This document shows, piece by piece, positions 1-4,776 of a stretch of DNA of 6,748 bases. Source of the stretch: Gaiellales bacterium (GTDB lineage Bacteria; Actinomycetota; Thermoleophilia; Gaiellales; F1-60-MAGs149); assembly GCA_030831375.1 (NCBI GenBank), contig JAURLF010000213.1:1-6748 (forward strand), in the 5' to 3' direction. A program made the translations under genes and the position numbers. Below the pieces are notes generated by a model, which was given only the letters and a program-made list of their open reading frames with translations, was not told the DNA's origin and ran no database searches. Every line of letters starts with the position of its first letter. Positions within the stretch are counted from its first letter, which is position 1.

Positions 1-1964
1 GCGATCAGCGGCACCGAGGCCGCGCGCGGGTCGGCCGGGTCGGCGAGGACGACGACGTCCCACGGGGCGAAGCGCCGGTCGACGACGTCGCGCAGGGCGC
101 GCGTGGCGGGGTCGGCCGGGTCGCCGATGATCGCGATCTCGCGCGGCGTCGCGGTCGCCTGCTGCACCATCCCGAGCAGCGTCCCGAACACGTTCGGGTG
201 GCGCTCGAGGACGGCGCGGACGGCGCCGACGGAGGCGAGCGCGGTCTCCTCCCAGGCCGCGTCGCCCCAGATCCGGCCGAGCCGGACGAGGCACGAGGCG
301 ATCAGGCTCGAGCCACTCGGCGTCGGCTGGTCCTCGACGGACTTGGTGCGCGCGACGAGCCGCTCGGCGTCCTCGGCGGCGAGGTGGAAGCCGCCGCGCT
401 CGGGGTCGTGGAAGCGCCGCAGCGCCTCCTCCGTCAGCCGCCGCGCCTCGAGCAGGTGCGCGAGGTCGCCGGTCGCGGCGTGCAGGCGCAGGAGGCCGTC
501 GGCGACGGCGCCGTAGTCCTCCGAGAAGCCGGCGGCCGTGCCAGGCACGCCGCGCCACGAGCGGATCAGCGTGCCGTCGGGACGGGTCAGGTGCTCCATC
601 ACGAAGGCGGCGATCCGCTCTCCGCGCGCGACGAGGCGGGGCTCGCCGAGCAGGCGCCCCGCGTCGGCGTAGGCCGCGATCGCGAAGCCGTTCCAGGCGG
701 CGAGCGCCTTGTCGTCGCGACCCGGCTGGGGGCGCAGGTCCCGGGCGGCGTGGAGCGCGGCGCGGGCCCCTTCGAAGCGCTCGCGGGCCTCGTCCTCGGC
801 GAGGCCGAGGCGCTCGGCCGCCTCCTCGATCGGCGCCACGACGCTGAGGACGGTGGCGCCGGAGTGCTCGAAGTTGCCCTCCGGGGTGACGTGCCAGACG
901 TCCTTGACGAGGGCCCGGTCGACGGGGTCGGACAGGATCGTGTCGATCTGCTCCGGCGTCCAGACGAAGGTCAGGCCCTCGACGCCGTCGGTGTCGGCGT
1001 CCTGGCCGGAGGCGAGGCCGCCCTCGGGCAGGCTCAGCTCGCGGTCCATGTAGTCGAGCGTCGTCAGCGCGACCTGTCGGTAGCGCTCCGAGCCGGCGGC
1101 GAGCGCCGCGTGCGCGTAGGCCGAGGCCAGGAGCGCGTTGTCGTAGAGCATCTTCTCGAAGTGCGGCACGAGCCAGTGGCCGTCGACGGCGTAGCGGTGG
1201 AAGCCGCCGCCGATCTGGTCGTGGATGCCGCCGTCGGCCATCCGCTCGAGCGTCAGGCGCGACATGTACTCGCCGTCGCGGCCGCGCTCGCGGTCGGCGC
1301 ATCCGAACAGAAACGGGAAGATCGGGCTCGGCGGGAACTTCGGCGCCCCGCCGAAGCCGCCGTGCACCTGGTCGAAGATCGTCGCGAGCTTGCCGATCGC
1401 GCGGTCGATCATGGCGCCGCCCGGCGCGTCGTCGTGCTCGGCGGCCTCCGAGGCGTGGCGGTCGTTGGTGGCCCTGAGGGCGGTGGCGATCCGTGCGGCC
1501 TGGGCCTCGACATCGCCGCGGCGCTCGGCGTAGGTCTGGCTGACCGCCTCGAGCACCTGCGTGAAGGCGGGCATCCCCGGTCGCGCGACCGGCGGGAAGT
1601 ACGTGCCGCCGTAGAAGGGCCGGCCGTCCGGCGTCAGCCAGACGGTCATCGGCCAGCCGCCGTGCCCGGTCAGCCCGACGACGGCCTCCATGTAGAGGGC
1701 GTCGACGTCCGGGCGCTCTTCGCGGTCGACCTTGACGTTGACGAACAGGCGGTTCATGACCGCGGCGGTGGCGGCGTCCTCGAAGGACTCATGCGCCATC
1801 ACGTGGCACCAGTGGCAGGAGGCGTAGCCGACGCTGAGCAGGACGGGCACGTCACGCTCGCGCGCTTCGGTGAAGGCCCCCTCGCCCCACGGGTGCCAGT
1901 CGACGGGGTTGTCCTCGTGCTGCTTGAGGTACGGGGAGGTCTCGGCGGCGAGGCGGTTCGGCAT
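1..1964 (-). CDS. DUF255 / YyaL-family thioredoxin-domain protein (C-terminus cut by window edge)
   Basis: The frame is open from the ATG at 1964 to the window edge, giving 654 codons. The family is usually about 670-700 residues, so only the last few dozen are likely missing. The N-terminus (MPNRLAAETSPYLKQHEDNP, then VDWHPWG) is the hallmark opening of DUF255 proteins (bacterial YyaL, animal SPATA20). A thioredoxin-like domain covers roughly residues 1-160 with the CHWC active-site motif at C50-C53 (SVGYASCHWCHVM), followed by VDREERPD and GGWPMTVWLTPDG. The rest resembles the (alpha/alpha)6 barrel domain of the family, with GGFGGAPKFP, GGGFHRYAVD, VPHFEKMLYDNA, SGQDADTDG and DDKALAAWNGF all visible. 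It is probably cytosolic, as no signal peptide is seen. A redox or glycan-related role is inferred; the biochemical function is not settled. The Shine-Dalgarno is weak (GAAG about 9 bases before ATG). It lies 70 bases downstream of the peroxiredoxin on the same strand and could share its transcript, although a strong hairpin lies between them. Confidence 0.95.
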   Translation of the reverse strand, partial: MPNRLAAETSPYLKQHEDNPVDWHPWGEGAFTEARERDVPVLLSVGYASCHWCHVMAHESFEDAATAAVMNRLFVNVKVDREERPDVDALYMEAVVGLTGHGGWPMTVWLTPDGRPFYGGTYFPPVARPGMPAFTQVLEAVSQTYAERRGDVEAQAARIATALRATNDRHASEAAEHDDAPGGAMIDRAIGKLATIFDQVHGGFGGAPKFPPSPIFPFLFGCADRERGRDGEYMSRLTLERMADGGIHDQIGGGFHRYAVDGHWLVPHFEKMLYDNALLASAYAHAALAAGSERYRQVALTTLDYMDRELSLPEGGLASGQDADTDGVEGLTFVWTPEQIDTILSDPVDRALVKDVWHVTPEGNFEHSGATVLSVVAPIEEAAERLGLAEDEARERFEGARAALHAARDLRPQPGRDDKALAAWNGFAIAAYADAGRLLGEPRLVARGERIAAFVMEHLTRPDGTLIRSWRGVPGTAAGFSEDYGAVADGLLRLHAATGDLAHLLEARRLTEEALRRFHDPERGGFHLAAEDAERLVARTKSVEDQPTPSGSSLIASCLVRLGRIWGDAAWEETALASVGAVRAVLERHPNVFGTLLGMVQQATATPREIAIIGDPADPATRALRDVVDRRFAPWDVVVLADPADPRAASVPLI

Positions 1965-1995
1965 CAGGGGGATCTTCGCAGCCGGGAGCGGATTG

Positions 1996-2027
1996 GGCCG
2001 GCGGCGTCCCCCCGGGCGCCGCCGGCC
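1996..2027 (-). terminator. GC-rich hairpin after the peroxiredoxin gene, terminator-like without a T-tract
   Basis: Two perfect 11-base arms, GGCCGGCGGCG at 1996-2006 and its reverse complement CGCCGCCGGCC at 2017-2027, flank a 10-base loop. The structure begins 7 bases after the peroxiredoxin stop codon. On the minus strand it is not followed by a run of T (the next bases are CCAATCCGC), so it is not a textbook intrinsic terminator. Hairpins without U-tracts are common at transcript ends in high-GC actinobacteria, and it could instead be a partial terminator or an RNA-stabilising 3' end that lowers readthrough into the DUF255 gene. Confidence 0.55.
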
Positions 2028-2034
2028 TGACCGG

Positions 2035-2694
2035 TCAGCCCTTCGGCTGCGGGACGATGCGGATGTACGGCTTCGGCTCGTCCCAGCCCTCGGGCCAGAT
2101 CTCCTTCGCCTGCTCGTTGTTGACCGAGCCGGCGATGATGACGTCGCCGCCCTGCTGCCACTGGGCGGGCGTCGCGACCTTGTGGTTCGCGGTCAGCTGC
2201 AGCGAGTCGATCACGCGCAGGATCTCGTCGAAGTTGCGGCCGGTGGTCATCGGGTAGGCGAGGACCAGCTTGATCTTCTTGTCGGGGCCGATCACGAAGA
2301 CGTTGCGCACCGTCATGTTGTCCATCGGGGTGCGCTCGTCCGAGTCGCCCTCGACCTCGGCCGGGAGCATGTCGTAGAGCTTCGCGACGGTGAAGTCGGC
2401 GTCGCCGATGATCGGGTAGTTCGGGCGGTGGCCCTGCGTCTCCTCGATGTCGTCGGCCCAGGCCTCGTGCTTGTCGACGCGGTCGACGGACAGGCCGATC
2501 ACCTTCACGCCGCGCCGCTCGAACTCGCCGTTGATGGAGGCCATGTAGCCGAGCTCGGTCGTGCAGACCGGGGTGAAGTTCTTGGGGTGCGAGAAGAGGA
2601 CGGCCCACGAGTCGCCGATCCAGTCGTGGAAGTCGATCTCGCCCTCGGTGGTCTGGGCGGTGAAGTTCGGGGCGGTGTCGTTGATGCGCGGCAT
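2035..2694 (-). CDS. 1-Cys peroxiredoxin (Prx6-type)
   Basis: This 219-residue protein starts MPRINDTAPNFTAQTTEGEI. It should reduce hydrogen peroxide, alkyl hydroperoxides or peroxynitrite in the cytosol. The peroxidatic site HPKNFTPVCTTEL carries the PxxxTxxC signature (P37, T41, C44). The conserved YPMTTGRNFDEILRVIDSLQ segment supplies the family arginine near the active site. The C-terminal extension (TPAQWQQGGDVIIAG to WPEGWDEPKPYIRIV) is typical of the Prx6 subfamily, and the length fits (about 210-225). C44 is the only cysteine in the protein, so it is a true 1-Cys enzyme and must be recycled by an outside thiol or protein. An in-frame GTG at 2724 would add ten residues (RRDTPPRST region), but the ATG at 2694 has an ideal GAGGAG site and matches the family N-terminus. 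It sits 102 bases downstream of vapC with an AT-richer promoter-like region between, and upstream of a CxxC thioredoxin-fold protein. Confidence 0.97.
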   Translation of the reverse strand: MPRINDTAPNFTAQTTEGEIDFHDWIGDSWAVLFSHPKNFTPVCTTELGYMASINGEFERRGVKVIGLSVDRVDKHEAWADDIEETQGHRPNYPIIGDADFTVAKLYDMLPAEVEGDSDERTPMDNMTVRNVFVIGPDKKIKLVLAYPMTTGRNFDEILRVIDSLQLTANHKVATPAQWQQGGDVIIAGSVNNEQAKEIWPEGWDEPKPYIRIVPQPKG

Positions 2695-2698
2695 GGTG

Positions 2699-2704
2699 CT
2701 CCTC
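2699..2704 (-). promoter_or_regulatory. Ribosome binding site of the peroxiredoxin gene
   Basis: GAGGAG on the minus strand lies 4 bases before the ATG at 2694. This decides that ATG against the in-frame upstream GTG at 2724. A second purine tract (GTGAGGAGG) covers that upstream GTG itself, so it cannot serve as its ribosome site. Confidence 0.8.
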
Positions 2705-2720
2705 GGGGGGGTGTCCCTCC

Positions 2721-2775
2721 TCACGCTATTGCATGAGGATTGCTTTTATCTCTGATCACGTCGAGTTATAGCAGG
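2721..2775 (-). promoter_or_regulatory. AT-richer upstream region of the peroxiredoxin gene with a possible extended -10 box
   Basis: This stretch is clearly less GC-rich than anything around it. On the minus strand it contains TGCTATAAC, which reads as an extended -10 (TGn plus TATAAC, 5 of 6 to consensus; TATAAC at 2770-2765). No good -35 lies at the right spacing. A start about 7 bases downstream would give a leader of about 60 bases. GATAAA (2750-2745) is an alternative -10. The palindromic TGATCA (2753-2758) and two ATTGC repeats lie inside. Which element is the promoter is inference. Confidence 0.45.
2728..2743. repeat. Two ATTGC direct repeats 11 bp apart
   Basis: ATTGC occurs at 2728-2732 and 2739-2743, so the two copies are one helical turn apart, on the same face of the DNA, just upstream of the peroxiredoxin gene. 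Such spacing is typical of sites for dimeric regulators, for example of a peroxide-responsive factor. The repeats are only 5 bases long, so chance is possible. Confidence 0.3.
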
Positions 2776-2796
2776 GATGCGCCGGCCCGCCAGCGG

Positions 2797-3204
2797 TCAG
2801 AGGCAGGCGACGCCGACCCGCTCGGCGGCGCGGCGCAGCGCCGCGTCGGCCGTGGCCAGCGGCAGTTCGAGGTCCCGGGCGAGCCGCAGGTAGGCCGCGT
2901 CCTGGGCGGTGAGATCCCAGGCGAGGGCGTCGTCGAGGAGGCCGGCGGGGTCCTCCGCGTCGGCGATCACGGCCACCTCCAGCGCCCGCGCGGTCTCGAT
3001 CATCCCGTGCGCCCACTCGGGCGACCAGCGCCCGCGGCGCACGCCCCCCGCCGCGGCCTGCACCACCTCGACGTGCCAATGGCCCGGCACGACGGCGACA
3101 CCGGTGAAGGCGCGCACGAGCAGGTCGTCGGCGCGCTCGGCTGCGGCTGGCTCGTCGTGCGCGAGCGCCCGCACGACGGCCGACGCGTCGAGGACGAAGG
3201 TCAC
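2797..3204 (-). CDS. vapC: PIN-domain ribonuclease toxin, VapC-like
   Basis: This 135-residue protein has the length and layout of VapC toxins, metal-dependent ribonucleases that cut tRNA or other RNA and are held inactive by their antitoxin. The four acidic residues of the PIN active site can be placed: D6 in FVLDASAVV, E46 in HWHVEVV, D102 in LTAQDAAYLRLA, and D120 in LATADAALRRAAERVGV. All are present, so the toxin looks intact. It starts with GTG at 3204, and the stop of the antitoxin (TGA, 3203-3201) overlaps this start as GTGA, an arrangement expected for translational coupling. No separate promoter or Shine-Dalgarno is needed or obvious. The RNA target cannot be read from sequence. The family assignment is firm; the name VapC rather than another PIN-toxin label follows from the Phd-type partner and gene order. 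Confidence 0.93.
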   Translation of the reverse strand: MTFVLDASAVVRALAHDEPAAAERADDLLVRAFTGVAVVPGHWHVEVVQAAAGGVRRGRWSPEWAHGMIETARALEVAVIADAEDPAGLLDDALAWDLTAQDAAYLRLARDLELPLATADAALRRAAERVGVACL

Positions 3205-3473
3205 CCGCGCCCGCCCGCGTCGCGGCCCTCGCGCCCCTCGCGGATCCAGCGGACGATCTCCTCGCCGGTGGGGGGATCGGCGACCCCGGCGCGCAACGCG
3301 CGGACGCGCGCGAGGAACTCGGCCACCTCCCGCTCGCGCCCCGCCCGATCCCCCACGGGGACCAGCCGGGCCACCGGCCGCCCGTGGCGCGTGATCGTGA
3401 CCTCGCCGCCCGCCTCGACCGCGCGGACCAGCTCGGAGAATCGGGCCTTCGCGTCGTACACGCCGATATCCAT
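3201..3473 (-). CDS. vapB: Phd/YefM-family antitoxin, VapB-like
   Basis: This 90-residue protein begins MDIGVYDAKARFSELVRAVE and continues GGEVTITRHGRPVARLVPV. That is the classic Phd/YefM (prevent-host-death) DNA-binding fold, about residues 1-45, with the conserved AKARFSEL and RHGRPVARL blocks. The C-terminal half (about 46-90: EREVAEFLARVRALRAG, then PTGEEIVRWIREGREG) is the expected toxin-wrapping segment, rich in arginine and glutamate and ending in a glycine-rich tail. It should neutralise the downstream PIN toxin and, alone or in complex, repress its own promoter. The ATG at 3473 was chosen because the family N-terminus starts there. Longer in-frame extensions upstream run through the promoter and operator and look non-coding. 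No Shine-Dalgarno precedes the ATG, and a TAGAAT box lies 7 bases upstream, so translation may be leaderless. The stop overlaps the vapC start by 4 bases. Confidence 0.92.
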   Translation of the reverse strand: MDIGVYDAKARFSELVRAVEAGGEVTITRHGRPVARLVPVGDRAGREREVAEFLARVRALRAGVADPPTGEEIVRWIREGREGRDAGGRG

Positions 3474-3479
3474 AGCGCC

Positions 3480-3506
3480 GATTCTAATCAGCACCTGATC
3501 AGAATC
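3480..3506. promoter_or_regulatory. 27-bp near-perfect inverted repeat, probable vapBC operator
   Basis: The arms are GATTCTAATCAG at 3480-3491 and CTGATCAGAATC at 3495-3506, separated by CAC. Eleven of the 12 base pairs match; the only mismatch is at 3486/3500. The repeat sits 6 bases upstream of the vapB ATG and overlaps its probable -10 box. This is where type II antitoxins of the Phd/YefM family bind to repress their own operon. It is strikingly less GC-rich than its surroundings, which argues against chance. Confidence 0.75.
3481..3486 (-). promoter_or_regulatory. Probable -10 box of vapBC (leaderless transcript)
   Basis: TAGAAT on the minus strand (3486 to 3481) matches the -10 consensus at 5 of 6 positions. 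Seven bases separate it from the vapB ATG, which would place the transcription start at or next to the A of the ATG. No convincing -35 hexamer is seen at 16-18 bases. The box is part of one arm of the inverted repeat, so operator occupancy would block polymerase. Confidence 0.5.
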
Positions 3507-3509
3507 CGC

Positions 3510-3558
3510 GCGGATCCGCACGGGCCGCGCGCCGACCCGCGCGGGGCCGCGGCCGCCT
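3510..3558. other. GC-rich divergent intergenic spacer between vapB and hutI
   Basis: This segment contains a perfect 10-bp palindrome GCGGATCCGC (3510-3519) and a 7-bp stem CCGCGCG / CGCGCGG (3525-3531 and 3538-3544, 6-base loop). Either could be a regulatory site for hutI, but short GC palindromes are expected by chance at this base composition. No Shine-Dalgarno or -35 element for hutI was recognised here. Confidence 0.25.
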
Positions 3559-3564
3559 CCCCCG

Positions 3565-3570
3565 TAGACT
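3565..3570 (+). promoter_or_regulatory. Possible -10 box of hutI (leaderless start)
   Basis: TAGACT (4 of 6 to TATAAT) ends 6 bases before the hutI ATG at 3577. No purine-rich Shine-Dalgarno lies in the upstream bases (GTAGACTGCGCGC). The arrangement matches leaderless promoters known from actinobacteria, in which the ATG is the transcript's first codon. Confidence 0.45.
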
Positions 3571-3576
3571 GCGCGC

Positions 3577-4776
3577 ATGCAGCCCGCAGACCGCCTGATC
3601 GACAACCTCGCGAGCCTCGCGACGGTCGGCGCGGACGGCGGCTTCGAGGTGGTGCACGACGCGGCGATCGCGATCCGCGACGGCCACATCGAGGCCGTCG
3701 GGCCCCGGACCGAGGTGCGCGCCCGGGTGGAGCTCGCCGAGGGCGCCGACGTGGTCGACGCGACGGGCCTGAGCGCCGTGCCCGGCCTCGTCGACTGCCA
3801 CACGCACGTCGTCTACGGCGGCGACCGCGTGCCTGAGTTCGACCTGCGCGCGCAGGGCGCCGACTACGAGCGGATCGCCGCCGAGGGCGGCGGCATCCGG
3901 GCCAGCGTGCGCATGACCCGCGAGGCGTCCGACGGGGATCTGCTCGCCGCGGCCGCCAAGCGCCTCGCCCGCATGCGCGCGCTCGGCACCACCACCGCCG
4001 AGGTCAAGTCCGGCTACGGCCTCAGCGCGCGCGACGAGGCGCGCATGCTGCGCGTCGCGCGCGACGCCGGCGCGGCCGCCGGGGTGCGCGTCCGCACCAC
4101 CTGCCTGGCGCTCCACTCCACGCCGCCCGAGGCCGACTCGCCCGACGCCTACGTCGACACCGCGATCGCCGACATCCTGCCGGCCTGCGCGGGGCTCGCC
4201 GACCAGGCCGACGTCTTCCTCGAGCGCGGTGTCTTCGACGTCGACCAGGCGCGCCGCTACCTCGAGGCCGCGCGCGACCTCGGGCTCGGACTGCGACTCC
4301 ACGCCGACCAGTTCTCCGAGATGGGCGCGGTCGGGCTCGCGATCGAGCTCGGCGCCCTCAGCGTCGACCACCTCGAGGCGACCGGCCCGGGCGGCGTCGA
4401 GGCGCTCGCCGACTCGAACGTGATCGCCGTCGGCCTGCCCGTCGCCGCGCTCACCCTGCGCCGGCCGATGCCGCCCCTACGGGAGATCCTCGACCGTGGC
4501 GGGCGGATCGCGCTCGCCACGGACGCCAACCCCGGCTCGGCGCCGTGCCTGTCGCTGCCGACCACGATGCACCTGGCCTGCACCCAGATGGGGCTGTCGT
4601 GCGCCGAGGCGCTGGCCGCGGCCACGCACGGCGGCGCCGCCGTACTCGGCCTCGACGACGAGGTCGGCCGGCTGATCCCGGGCCACCGCGCCGACGTCGT
4701 GCTCGTCGACGGGCCCGACTGGCGCAGCCTGATCGGCGAGCTCGGCGCCGTGCCGGCGCGCGTGCTCGCCGGCTAG
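3577..4776 (+). CDS. hutI: Imidazolonepropionase
   Basis: This 399-residue protein is of normal length for HutI (about 400-420). The enzyme opens the ring of 4-imidazolone-5-propanoate to give N-formimidoyl-L-glutamate, the third step of histidine degradation, in the cytosol. It belongs to the metal-dependent amidohydrolase superfamily. The metal-binding HxH is in VPGLVDCHTHVVYGGDR (H75, H77). The HutI-specific AAEGGGIRASV and EVKSGYGLS blocks follow. Further metal and active-site residues are H242 in RLHADQFSEMGA, H265 in VDHLEAT and D316 in ALATDANPGSAP. The N- and C-terminal ends (IDNLASLAT; IPGHRADVVLVDGPDW) form the usual small beta domain. All key residues are present, so it should be active. 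The other hut genes (hutH, hutU and a formiminoglutamate hydrolase) are not in the window and may lie elsewhere. It is divergent from vapBC and convergent with the ABC exporter, sharing the CTAG stop. Confidence 0.97.
   Translation: MQPADRLIDNLASLATVGADGGFEVVHDAAIAIRDGHIEAVGPRTEVRARVELAEGADVVDATGLSAVPGLVDCHTHVVYGGDRVPEFDLRAQGADYERIAAEGGGIRASVRMTREASDGDLLAAAAKRLARMRALGTTTAEVKSGYGLSARDEARMLRVARDAGAAAGVRVRTTCLALHSTPPEADSPDAYVDTAIADILPACAGLADQADVFLERGVFDVDQARRYLEAARDLGLGLRLHADQFSEMGAVGLAIELGALSVDHLEATGPGGVEALADSNVIAVGLPVAALTLRRPMPPLREILDRGGRIALATDANPGSAPCLSLPTTMHLACTQMGLSCAEALAAATHGGAAVLGLDDEVGRLIPGHRADVVLVDGPDWRSLIGELGAVPARVLAG
4773..4776. other. CTAG shared by two convergent stop codons
   Basis: The palindrome CTAG provides TAG (4774-4776) for hutI on the plus strand and TAG (4775-4773) for the ABC transporter on the minus strand. 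The two coding regions overlap by these four bases, so no intergenic space is left for a conventional terminator between them. Confidence 0.95.

Noticed and set aside
198..2030. A 610-codon open frame on the plus strand opposite the DUF255 gene, and a 563-codon one at 4545-6236 opposite the ABC exporter
   Set aside because: Both are long only because high GC makes stop codons rare. Their translations are low-complexity Arg/Ala/Gly/Val-rich strings with no family motifs, while the minus strand carries full, motif-complete proteins.
2780..2796. Possible short hairpin just after the vapC stop (GCTGGC / GCCGGC on the minus strand)
   Set aside because: The loop would be only 2 bases, the stem needs a G-U pair, and there is no T-tract. 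It is too weak to call a terminator.
3474..3803. N-terminal extension of the antitoxin frame by about 110 codons
   Set aside because: It would run through the operator, the divergent promoter region and the start of hutI. The Phd/YefM family N-terminus begins exactly at the ATG at 3473.
3499..4371. Minus-strand open frame of 290 codons under hutI
   Set aside because: It is antisense to a complete HutI with all active-site residues, and its translation shows no recognisable domain.
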